This document shows, piece after piece, positions 16,932 to 24,082 of a DNA stretch of 28,635 nt (its first letter is position 1; every line of letters starts with the position of its first letter). Source of the stretch: Megasphaera sp. AM44-1BH (GTDB lineage Bacteria > Bacillota > Negativicutes > Veillonellales > Megasphaeraceae); contig NZ_QSFA01000022.1 of NCBI RefSeq assembly GCF_003467125.1, forward strand, positions 1-28,635, given 5' to 3'. The notes under the pieces were generated by a model. That model saw only the letters and a list, made by a program, of their open reading frames with translations, was not told where the DNA came from and searched no databases. The position numbers and the translations under genes were made by a program.

Positions 16932-18494
16932 TTAGTATGTCTTTGGAATCGTTAGCGTTGCTAACGTTCCTTTATCGGGCAATGGATCCAGCAATAACGT
17001 GAAATTCCCTTTAAAAAACAGCTTAAGCCGCAAATAGATATTTTTTAATCCAATACCACTGAGATGTATTTTAATATCGTCAGTCTCAGGCAGCTTCCGG
17101 ACCATATCAGACAGTTCAGGCGAAATGCCGCATCCGTTGTCTTCCACCTGCAGAAGGATATGATCTCCTTCTATATTGCCTGATATAATCAGCTTTCCCG
17201 GATAATCGATATTTTGAAAACCATGTAAAATAGCATTTTCCACCAATACCATAAGACTCATCAACGGTATCCTGACTCCCATGATTTTCGGGTCCACATG
17301 AATTTCCGCCTTAAATTTATTGGGGAACCGCGTATTCTGAATATACAAATAGTCCCGTATATAATTGAGTTCTTCCTGAATCGTTACTTGTGCTTCTTCT
17401 TTCCCCAGACTGAGACGTAAAAGGTTAGATAATGCATAGGTCAGCGACGCAACCGTATCGGCGCCTTCCAGATAAGCCTGCTGGGCAATCGTATTCAGCG
17501 TATTGAATAGAAAATGAACATTGATCTGGGATTCCAGGAATTTTAATTGCGTCCTATTTAAAAGCGTTTCCAGACGGCTTTGGGCTTCCCGTTCACGGTT
17601 CAGGTCATTTTTATACGTTTTCAGTTCATCTTCTCTTTGTGAATTCAAAAAGAGATCGATAAAATCATTTGTCAGCAGCGATAAATCTCTGGCTATAGAA
17701 ATAAGATGATTGGGTGATAACAAAGGCAGCGTATCGTACGCAGCCTGCATTTCATCCCGCATCGTATGCAATAATTCCTGATCGGGAATATCTGACAGTC
17801 TGCCAAAGCCGCAAATGAGATATCCCAGGGGTACACCTTTCACGAGAACGGGAAGTTGATTGACTGCCACGCCAAAATGACATTGGAATGTACCCAATTG
17901 CGGTTGTTGCGTTTTCTTGTGCAACAGACAGTCTCCTTGCTTATGTTCTATACAATATTTACATAAATCAGGAAGATCCTTCTGACTGCCATACACCTGG
18001 CCCGTGGGATACAAAAGGAAACACTTCATATGGACTAAATCGGCAAAATTAGAAATAAGCTGATTCAGATTCAGTTTTTTTGCCATGATATCAATGTCGA
18101 TATGATCCAAATATTCGCTTTCTTCCAGCGGTTTTGTTATATCCGAATAGATGATACTGATAAAGGAAGCGGGTTCATCGGTTGTATTGACAAAACGATG
18201 ATTGCAATCGTTGCTTATATGTCCGATTTTGCCTTTCGTCAATACTATTTCGCGGTCATTACACCAATGGGTACACTGTCCACTTATACCAATTATAATT
18301 TCATGATATCCAAAGTGACCATGATATGGCTGCCCTTTGCGGGGATAAATAGTGGCCACAGAAACAATGGGCTGGTTCTTTGTCCTGTCCGGTTCAAGCT
18401 GGAGCCAGTGCTGTTCTCCCCAATCCCGGACAACATCGCGGATAACATCTACGCCATAAAAATCTTTAATGTAGTTTATGGTTTTTCTTGTCAT
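16932..18494 (-). CDS. Soluble sensor histidine kinase: cupin, PocR-like sensory domain, LytS/YesM-type kinase
   Basis: 520 residues from ATG 18494, chosen for GGGAGAA upstream. Longer in-frame starts lack a ribosome site and run through the predicted promoter. Domains: a cupin-like beta-barrel (about 40-120) with possible metal ligands His58, His60, His64 (HGHFGYHE) and His99; a PocR-like ligand domain (about 138-260) with Cys178, Cys181, Cys189 and Cys205; a coiled coil (about 285-318); the LytS/YesM kinase with phosphoacceptor His327 in INVHFLFNTLN, an N box (VLVENAILHG, Asn420) and a G box (DNGCGI). No transmembrane helix is seen, so it should sense a cytoplasmic ligand. PocR domains bind small molecules such as hydrocarbon derivatives, and cupins often bind sugars or organic acids. 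It forms an operon with an AraC-type regulator. The two stacked sensory domains are unusual. Confidence 0.9.
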   Translation of the reverse strand: MTRKTINYIKDFYGVDVIRDVVRDWGEQHWLQLEPDRTKNQPIVSVATIYPRKGQPYHGHFGYHEIIIGISGQCTHWCNDREIVLTKGKIGHISNDCNHRFVNTTDEPASFISIIYSDITKPLEESEYLDHIDIDIMAKKLNLNQLISNFADLVHMKCFLLYPTGQVYGSQKDLPDLCKYCIEHKQGDCLLHKKTQQPQLGTFQCHFGVAVNQLPVLVKGVPLGYLICGFGRLSDIPDQELLHTMRDEMQAAYDTLPLLSPNHLISIARDLSLLTNDFIDLFLNSQREDELKTYKNDLNREREAQSRLETLLNRTQLKFLESQINVHFLFNTLNTIAQQAYLEGADTVASLTYALSNLLRLSLGKEEAQVTIQEELNYIRDYLYIQNTRFPNKFKAEIHVDPKIMGVRIPLMSLMVLVENAILHGFQNIDYPGKLIISGNIEGDHILLQVEDNGCGISPELSDMVRKLPETDDIKIHLSGIGLKNIYLRLKLFFKGNFTLLLDPLPDKGTLATLTIPKTY

Positions 18495-18539
18495 ATTCGT
18501 TCTCCCGGTACAATCGTTTTCCATGCTGTAGAAACTATC

Positions 18540-18568
18540 GTAACGTATATTTCTATTACGAACGTTAC
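18540..18568. promoter_or_regulatory. Inverted repeat GTAACGT-N15-ACGTTAC in the kinase leader
   Basis: A perfect 7-bp inverted repeat between the predicted kinase promoter and its ATG, just downstream of the expected start. It contains a further TTACG sequence and may be an operator. The protein that would bind it is unknown. Confidence 0.4.
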
Positions 18569-18601
18569 CAAGTAATAAAAACATTTTTATATGTAATATC
18601 A

Positions 18602-18629
18602 ATTTTATCAGTTTAATGACAAATTTCAA
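18602..18629 (-). promoter_or_regulatory. Promoter of the two-component operon
   Basis: On the minus strand TTGAAA (18624-18629), 16 bases, TAAAAT (18602-18607). The leader is about 100 bases. The remaining part of 18495-18875 holds a hairpin at 18755-18779 and the terminator of the next operon; I see no gene there. Confidence 0.5.
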
Positions 18630-18754
18630 GATATAACTCCGTACTGACAAGGAATAGCAGTTTACAATATATTACTTTTTTTCACAATAATGCCGTAATC
18701 CAGTCGTTTATATGTCATATAGGATCGGTTTGAATACTGGTTATTCATGAACTA

Positions 18755-18779
18755 GCTGCATTACGTATGTAATAGCAGC
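18755..18779. promoter_or_regulatory. Imperfect palindrome upstream of the two-component promoter
   Basis: GCTGC-ATTAC-GTAT-GTAAT-a-GCAGC: ten base pairs with one bulged A. No T-run follows. The ATTAC/GTAAT arms recall other inverted repeats near the two-component and dehydratase 3 promoters. It is a candidate operator or a second 3' structure of the upstream operon. Confidence 0.35.
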
Positions 18780-18791
18780 GCTGACCAAAAT

Positions 18792-18844
18792 AAAAAGGCC
18801 CAGACAGTACAAACAGCCATTGCCATTTGTCTCTCTGAGCCTTT
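18792..18844 (-). terminator. Terminator of the dehydratase 3-MaoC-acyl-CoA dehydrogenase operon
   Basis: AAAGGC-c-CAGA pairs with TCTG-a-GCCTTT. An inner stem ACAAA/TTTGT follows. On the minus strand TTTTTATTTT comes after it. It sits about 30 bases after the acyl-CoA dehydrogenase stop. Confidence 0.85.
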
Positions 18845-18875
18845 CTTTATTCTTTTAACCAGTTATGGTAATCAA

Positions 18876-20018
18876 TCAGAATCTGCCGAGGATAGCACGG
18901 GAAATAACGAGGCGCTGAATCTGGTTTGTGCCTTCGTAAATCTGTGTAATCTTGGCATCACGCAGATACCGTTCTACCGGATATTCGCGCGTATAGCCGT
19001 AGCCGCCAAGAACCTGTACAGCGTCCAGAGCAACCTTTACAGCCGTATCGGATGCCATTGTCTTAGCCATAGCCGCTTCTTTTGCAAACGGTCTGCCAGC
19101 ATCTTTTAATTCTGCAGCATGGCGTACCAGCTGGCGGGATGCTTCAATCTGGATAGCCATATCAGCGAGCATGAAGCTGATAGCCTGCTGTTTTGCAATC
19201 GGTTTGCCAAACTGGATGCGGACCTTGGAATATTCCAGAGCCGCTTCATAAGCAGCCTGTGCAATGCCGACGGCCTGGGAAGCAATACCAATACGGGCGC
19301 CATCCAGGACGGCCATTGCACCGGAGAAACCTTTGCCTTCAACGCCGAGAAGATTTTCTTTCGGAATCCGGCAATCCTGGAATACCAGTTCCCGTGTAGC
19401 CGAAGCGCGGATGCCCAGCTTGTGTTCCTTTTTGCCAAAGGTAAAGCCCGGTGTTCCTTTTTCTACGATGAAAGCGGAAATACCTTTTGTACCTTTGCTC
19501 TTGTCGGTGCTTGCCAGGACCGTATAAACTTCTGCTTCGCCACCGTTGCTGATAAAGCATTTGCTGCCATTCAATACATATTCATCACCATCGAGAACGG
19601 CTGTCGTCTGCACACCGGCCGCATCAGAACCGGCATTCGGTTCCGTAAGGGCGAAGGCACCGACTTTTTTGCCCGTAGCAAGATCAGGAATATATTTCTT
19701 TTTCTGTTCTTCCGTGCCGTTCATGAGAATCGGCATAATACCTGTCGATGTATGAATTGCCATGATGCCGCCCATAGCCGCATCTGCTTTGGCAATTTCT
19801 TCAATAGCTGCAACATAGGTTACCGTATCGGTTTCAGCGCCTCCCAGGCTTTCCGGTACAGGCATTCCCATGAGGCCTAATTCAGCCATTTTGTGAATAT
19901 CATCCCAAGGAAATTCTTCTGTTTCATCATAATGTGCTGCGTTAGGAGCGATTTCCTTTTTAGCAAAATCTGCTACTACTTTAATCAAATCTGCCTGTTC
20001 TTCATTCAAAAATGACAT
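18876..20018 (-). CDS. Short-chain acyl-CoA dehydrogenase 2
   Basis: 380 residues with the complete acyl-CoA dehydrogenase fold: GAFALTEPNAGSDA and FISNGGEAEVYTV in the FAD domain, and catalytic Glu362 in IYEGTNQIQR near the C-terminus, as in butyryl-CoA dehydrogenases. It interconverts an acyl-CoA and its 2-enoyl-CoA with electron-transfer flavoprotein as partner; etf genes are not in this window. ATG 20018 has GGAGG seven bases upstream; an in-frame start nine residues earlier lacks one. It is the last gene of an operon after an IlvD/Edd dehydratase and a MaoC hydratase and ends in a terminator. The linkage suggests reduction of an enoyl-CoA made by MaoC-type dehydration of a hydroxyacyl-CoA (inference). 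It is a paralogue of the gene at 796-1935 but clearly not identical, so its substrate may differ. Confidence 0.93.
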   Translation of the reverse strand: MSFLNEEQADLIKVVADFAKKEIAPNAAHYDETEEFPWDDIHKMAELGLMGMPVPESLGGAETDTVTYVAAIEEIAKADAAMGGIMAIHTSTGIMPILMNGTEEQKKKYIPDLATGKKVGAFALTEPNAGSDAAGVQTTAVLDGDEYVLNGSKCFISNGGEAEVYTVLASTDKSKGTKGISAFIVEKGTPGFTFGKKEHKLGIRASATRELVFQDCRIPKENLLGVEGKGFSGAMAVLDGARIGIASQAVGIAQAAYEAALEYSKVRIQFGKPIAKQQAISFMLADMAIQIEASRQLVRHAAELKDAGRPFAKEAAMAKTMASDTAVKVALDAVQVLGGYGYTREYPVERYLRDAKITQIYEGTNQIQRLVISRAILGRF

Positions 20019-20075
20019 ATTCAAACCTCCATCAATATAAATCAAAATGTATGTTATGGAAAAGAAAGGACAGTA

Positions 20076-20522
20076 TTACTGTTTTTTCTTCATAACCATG
20101 ACTACCGCTTTGCCGTCTACGACGACTTCATCGCGCTGGTTCTTGATGACAGTGTGCATAACAATTCTGCGTTTCGCATCTATTTTTTCGATAACTTCGG
20201 CAGTAGCTGTAATGGTATCGCCAATTTTTACAGGTTTTACGAATTTCACTTCCTGCGATAAATACAGGCCATTCCGGCCGGGAATGCCACAGCCGACGAG
20301 AGTCGAAATAAACGATGCTGTCAGCATGCCATGGCAAATCCGTTCGCCGAACATGCTGTCCTTGGCATAGACCGGATTCACATGGAGCGGGTTAAAGTCG
20401 CCGATGATGCCTGCAAAATTTACAACATCTGCTTCACTGATCATTTTCGTGATGCTGGCGGTTTCCCCCAGTTCAATATCTTCATAGGCTCTTTCTGCTA
20501 CAAACTCTCTATGCATTACCAT
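20076..20522 (-). CDS. MaoC-like (R)-specific enoyl-CoA hydratase/dehydratase 2
   Basis: 148 residues, one hot-dog domain. The hydratase motif AGIIGDFNPLHVN gives Asp42 and His47 with the standard spacing. The protein resembles MaoC 1 along its length (HGMLTASFISTLV versus HGMLSAGIISTTM). I chose ATG 20522, eight bases after AAGGAG; a GTG nine bases earlier overlaps that site and an ATG six bases later is too far. It lies 36 bases after dehydratase 3 and 57 bases before acyl-CoA dehydrogenase 2. The order dehydratase, hydratase, acyl-CoA dehydrogenase within one transcript implies that the 2-oxo acid made by the first is converted to a CoA ester handled by the other two (inference). The enzyme may work as a 3-hydroxyacyl-CoA dehydratase. 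Confidence 0.88.
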   Translation of the reverse strand: MVMHREFVAERAYEDIELGETASITKMISEADVVNFAGIIGDFNPLHVNPVYAKDSMFGERICHGMLTASFISTLVGCGIPGRNGLYLSQEVKFVKPVKIGDTITATAEVIEKIDAKRRIVMHTVIKNQRDEVVVDGKAVVMVMKKKQ

Positions 20523-20558
20523 GGGATTCACTCCTTATTTTGTGTACTGATGAAACGA

Positions 20559-22226
20559 TTAGTCCTTAAATACGGCACCTTCCATAGCCGATGTGACCAG
20601 TTTGGAATACCGGTCGAGATAACTGCCCTTCTGCAGATAATCCTGTTCCGGCCGTTTCCAGGCAGCTTTACGGCGCTGAAGTTCTTCTTCCGGTACGTGT
20701 AATTCTACCCGGCGTGTATTCAGATCAATTTCAATGATGTCCCCTTCTTCTACGAGGGCGATAGGACCACCTTCTGCCGCTTCGGGAGATACGTGGCCTA
20801 CACAGGCACCGGAAGTAGCACCAGAGAAGCGGCCATCTGTAACCAGACCTACTTCTTTGGAAAGACCCATCCCAACGATAGCAGCCGTAGCCGTCAGCAT
20901 TTCGCGCATACCCGGGCCGCCTTTCGGGCCTTCGTAACGGACGACGACGATATCGCCCGGATTAATCTGGCCGCCATAAATAGCTTTTACGGCTTCTTCT
21001 TCCTGATTGAACACGCGGGCAGGACCCTGATGATGCATCATTTCCGGTGCAACTGCCGCTTTTTTGCAAACAGCTCCTGCAGGAGCCAGGCTGCCATAAA
21101 GGACTTCCAGGCCACCCGTCTTAGAGTATGCATGGTCAATATCACGAATTATTGTATCATCAATAATTTTTCCATCAGCTATATTTTCCTTCATTGTTGC
21201 TGTCGTTACTGTCAGGCAATCACCATGAATCAGGCCCAGGTCATCCAATTCTTTCATGACAGCCTTTACGCCGCCAGCATAATGAAAATCAGCCGGGTAA
21301 CATCCATTAGTAGCCGGTCTGATTTTTACGAGATGAGGAACCTTTTCTGCCAGTTCATTGAATGTATTAATATCAAAATCAATGCCTGCAGCATGAGCCA
21401 GTGCTGTCAGATGGAGCACTGTATTGGTAGAGCCGCCGATTGCCATATCGAGGGTAATGGCATTTTCAATGGCTTCTTTCGTAACAATCTGACGGGGCAG
21501 GATATTTTTTTCAAGAAGTTCCATGATTTTCATGCCCGTCCGTTTAGCCAGTGCCAGCCGCTGACCGGTTGCAGCCAGATTATCTGAACCAGGCAGGCAC
21601 ATGCCCAGAGCTTCCGTCATATAGTTCATCGTATTGCCTGTGCCAAGCAGGTTACATGCACCACATCCCGGAAGGGCTACCTGTTCACGACGGGATAATT
21701 CTTCCCGCGTGATGATACCGCGGACGACATCGCCCTGATCGGCCATCAGATCTGTATAATTGATTTTTTTACCATCAATGCATCCCGTTGCCATCGTACC
21801 GCCGCTGATCAGGATAGCCGGTACGTTCAGCCGTACTGCAGCCAGGAGCATCCCCGGAGTAATTTTATCACAGTTGGAAATCATAACCATTGCATCGTAC
21901 TGATGAGCGTTCATCATACATTCAACAGAGTCAGCAATCAGTTCACGGCTGGCCAGGGGATAATGCATGCCAAAATGGCCCTGGGCAATACCGTCACAAA
22001 TGGCAATGGTCGGAAATTCTACCGGCGTACCTCCTGCGGCAATAATACCTTCCTTAACGGCTTTGGCAATCGTATCCAGATGAACATGTCCCGGCATGGA
22101 TTCGTTCTGGGTATTTACAACTGCTACGATTGGTTTTTCCAAATCTTCCGGAAGGAAGCCCATGGAATAATACAGTGCACGATGGGTAGCGCGTTCAATG
22201 CCTTTTGTCGTAATTTCGCTTCTCAT
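20559..22226 (-). CDS. IlvD/Edd-family dehydratase 3
   Basis: 555 residues, the usual length for dihydroxy-acid dehydratase. Likely Fe-S ligands are Cys77 (AICDGIAQGHFGM), Cys119 (SNCDK) and Cys191 (GCGAC). IGGSTN, VVRYEGPKGGPGM and RFSGATSGACVGHVSPEA are present, and the C-terminus (LDRYSKLVTSAMEG) is classical. It is the copy closest to biosynthetic IlvD, yet the third cysteine region reads GACNLLGTGNTMN rather than the common GSCxGMFTANSMN. Its operon partners are a MaoC hydratase and an acyl-CoA dehydrogenase instead of amino acid genes. It would convert a 2,3-dihydroxy acid to a 2-oxo acid; a sugar-acid substrate is inferred and valine/isoleucine synthesis is less likely here. AAAGGAGA lies about ten bases before the ATG. 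It is the first gene of the operon. Confidence 0.88.
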   Translation of the reverse strand: MRSEITTKGIERATHRALYYSMGFLPEDLEKPIVAVVNTQNESMPGHVHLDTIAKAVKEGIIAAGGTPVEFPTIAICDGIAQGHFGMHYPLASRELIADSVECMMNAHQYDAMVMISNCDKITPGMLLAAVRLNVPAILISGGTMATGCIDGKKINYTDLMADQGDVVRGIITREELSRREQVALPGCGACNLLGTGNTMNYMTEALGMCLPGSDNLAATGQRLALAKRTGMKIMELLEKNILPRQIVTKEAIENAITLDMAIGGSTNTVLHLTALAHAAGIDFDINTFNELAEKVPHLVKIRPATNGCYPADFHYAGGVKAVMKELDDLGLIHGDCLTVTTATMKENIADGKIIDDTIIRDIDHAYSKTGGLEVLYGSLAPAGAVCKKAAVAPEMMHHQGPARVFNQEEEAVKAIYGGQINPGDIVVVRYEGPKGGPGMREMLTATAAIVGMGLSKEVGLVTDGRFSGATSGACVGHVSPEAAEGGPIALVEEGDIIEIDLNTRRVELHVPEEELQRRKAAWKRPEQDYLQKGSYLDRYSKLVTSAMEGAVFKD

Positions 22227-22482
22227 TTTTTACAAGTCTCCTTTAAATGATAAATTTCACATACTTAATCATTTCATAGTACTCACGGACCCGGTACGTT
22301 CTGCATATAAAAAATTGCATTTGTTACATCCGATTTCTGAATACCTTTGTTAAAAGGATACCATGTTATCTGTTTTTTTCTCCATAATATCTTGACTTCT
22401 ACTTTAATTTTATTGCTCTGTTAGAAATGAAGATAGCAAAGGCGGTTACGTTAATCGTAAAAAGAAGAATATGCTGGATAAC
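22227..22482. other. Intergenic region upstream of dehydratase 3 with two small inverted repeats
   Basis: 256 bases between two minus-strand genes, without a supportable gene or a convincing consensus promoter. It holds CCTTT-GTTA-AAAGG (22344-22357) and TTACG-TTAAT-CGTAA (22446-22460). The second recalls the TTACG arms near the two-component promoter. No clear intrinsic terminator follows the upstream oxidase gene, so read-through into the dehydratase operon is possible. Confidence 0.35.
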
Positions 22483-23898
22483 TTATTCTTCGACCGTAAA
22501 TATTTTTCCTGGGTTCAATATGTTTTGGGGGTCGAATACTTTCTTTATTGCCCGCATATACTGAAGCGGAACTTTTGGGGTAAACATTTCCATTTCCCTG
22601 ATTTTTTTGGAACCGATGCCGTGTTCTCCCGAAAGGCGTCCTCCTAACTGGTATACATACCCATAGAGATCTGCATGGAAATCGTCCAGTTTGCTGTTCC
22701 ATACCTCATCGGGAGTATCGCACTGCATGGCATGGACATGAATATTTCCATCCCCGATATGAGCTGCTGTCATCGTGCGAATTCCGTATGTCGCCTCCAG
22801 TTCCGTCAATTTTTTCATCAGATCACTGATTTTATCGACAGGAACGACAATATCTTCTGCATAGAAGACAAGACTTTCAATACGGGTTGCTTCAGCAATA
22901 TCTCTTCTTGCTCTCCAGATACGGTCCTGGTCCGCCATAAGCATATCTACCACACCGACCTCATCGCAAATGTCTGCTATTTTTTCCATTTTTTCGTCCG
23001 CTTCATCTGCCGTAAGCCCGTCAATGGTAATAATGACATAGGTTACACCTTTTTCATCGGCGTGAGGGAGATCGATTTCCAGATTTTTTTTGCACAACTG
23101 AATACAATTCGTATCCATAAGTTCCAACGAAATGGGATTAATGCCGGCTTTTAATATTTTATTTGGCAATTTCAATGCCTTATCTACATCATTAAAAATA
23201 GCCAGCATATCGATGGTGTTTTGTGGCAAGGCCTGTAATTTCAGCGTCGCTTCGGTAACGATAGCCAAAGTCCCTTCAGAGCCAATAATCAGTTGTTCCA
23301 ATGCATAGCCCGTACTCTGTTTTTTTAACCGGGCGCCTACGTCCATGATTTCTCCCTGGGCTGTAACGCACCGGAGCGAATATACCTGATTCCGTGTCGT
23401 GCCGAAACGGACGGCTTTATTTCCACCGGCATTCGTAGAAATATTGCCACCGATTTCACAACCGGCATCGGTACTGCAGGGATCCCCGGCATATAAAAGT
23501 CCATGTGCTTTGGCCGCATTCTGGATTTCCAACGTGGGAGTCCCGGCCTGTACGCGGACATAGAGATTTTCCGGGTCCAGTTCAAGAATTTTATTCATGC
23601 GGTCAAAAACCAGGACGATACCACCACGGACGGGAATTGCTCCGCCGGCAAGACCGGTACCACCGCTGCGCGGCGTAACAGGGATGCGCTTTTCATTCGC
23701 CAGCTTCATGATTTCAGCAACTTGTTCCGTCGTTTCCGGATACACCACGGCTTCCGGCATGTGCTGAAAGATCACATTTTCTTCCTGGTCCGTTTTATAC
23801 GCCACTAATTTATCGGGATTATTCGACGCAAAACGGTCTCCCACAATGTGTTTCAAAGCTTTCATTATATCATCGGTTACAGGATTGTATTGAGTCAT
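22483..23898 (-). CDS. FAD-linked 2-hydroxyacid dehydrogenase 2 (GlcD/D-lactate dehydrogenase type)
   Basis: 471 residues. The FAD-binding PCMH domain has the classical loop VTPRSGGTGLAGG (residues 75-87), CEIGGNISTNAGGNKAVRFG and GSEGTLAIVT. The C-terminal domain carries the histidines of AHIGDGNIHVH and SGEHGIG and ends DPQNILNPGK. It is expected to oxidise a D-2-hydroxy acid to a 2-oxo acid, with electrons going to electron-transfer flavoprotein or a quinone-like acceptor; glycolate, D-lactate and 2-hydroxyglutarate are all family substrates. AGGAG lies six bases before the ATG. It sits between the oxidoreductase gene nifJ and the dehydratase 3 operon, all on the minus strand. Making a 2-oxo acid next to a 2-oxoacid:ferredoxin oxidoreductase is a natural pairing (for example lactate to pyruvate to acetyl-CoA). 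It shares fold and order with oxidase 1 but differs in the FAD loop. Confidence 0.92.
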   Translation of the reverse strand: MTQYNPVTDDIMKALKHIVGDRFASNNPDKLVAYKTDQEENVIFQHMPEAVVYPETTEQVAEIMKLANEKRIPVTPRSGGTGLAGGAIPVRGGIVLVFDRMNKILELDPENLYVRVQAGTPTLEIQNAAKAHGLLYAGDPCSTDAGCEIGGNISTNAGGNKAVRFGTTRNQVYSLRCVTAQGEIMDVGARLKKQSTGYALEQLIIGSEGTLAIVTEATLKLQALPQNTIDMLAIFNDVDKALKLPNKILKAGINPISLELMDTNCIQLCKKNLEIDLPHADEKGVTYVIITIDGLTADEADEKMEKIADICDEVGVVDMLMADQDRIWRARRDIAEATRIESLVFYAEDIVVPVDKISDLMKKLTELEATYGIRTMTAAHIGDGNIHVHAMQCDTPDEVWNSKLDDFHADLYGYVYQLGGRLSGEHGIGSKKIREMEMFTPKVPLQYMRAIKKVFDPQNILNPGKIFTVEE

Positions 23899-23929
23899 GA
23901 TGAACTCCTATCTACTTTTCAGGATTTTT

Positions 23930-23959
23930 ATTATGTGTTTTAGTCATATATTCTGTCTA
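23930..23959 (-). promoter_or_regulatory. Candidate promoter of oxidase 2
   Basis: On the minus strand TAGACA (23954-23959), 18 bases, CATAAT (23930-23935). It begins directly after the T-run of the preceding terminator. The short leader carries AGGAG before the ATG. Confidence 0.4.
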
Positions 23960-24027
23960 AAAAAAGCAGAATTCGTCCCTGCCGGGGAAAGGGAGAAATG
24001 AAAATACCGGCAGGAACTACAATCTGC
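23959..24027 (-). terminator. Compound terminator downstream of nifJ
   Basis: An outer stem GCAGA/TCTGC and an inner perfect 8-bp stem CCTGCCGG/CCGGCAGG are separated by internal loops, with a 21-base apical loop. Seven T follow on the minus strand. The size and two-tier shape are unusual for a simple terminator, so an attenuator of the downstream oxidase gene is an alternative. Confidence 0.7.
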
Positions 24028-24082
24028 AATGCAATCGTCATCTAATCAGAGTATACTCTCTGCAGATGTGACAGAACTATAT

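Noticed and set aside
18495..18650. Upstream extension of the histidine kinase with a hydrophobic N-terminal stretch
   Set aside because: The hydrophobic residues come from AT-rich promoter DNA. The ATG at 18494 has the only good ribosome site, so no membrane helix is claimed.
20559..22226. Branched-chain amino acid biosynthesis ilvD
   Set aside because: No ilvC, ilvBN, ilvE or leu genes are present, and the operon partners are acyl-CoA enzymes. The ilvD name is therefore withheld, although the copy is the closest to classical IlvD.
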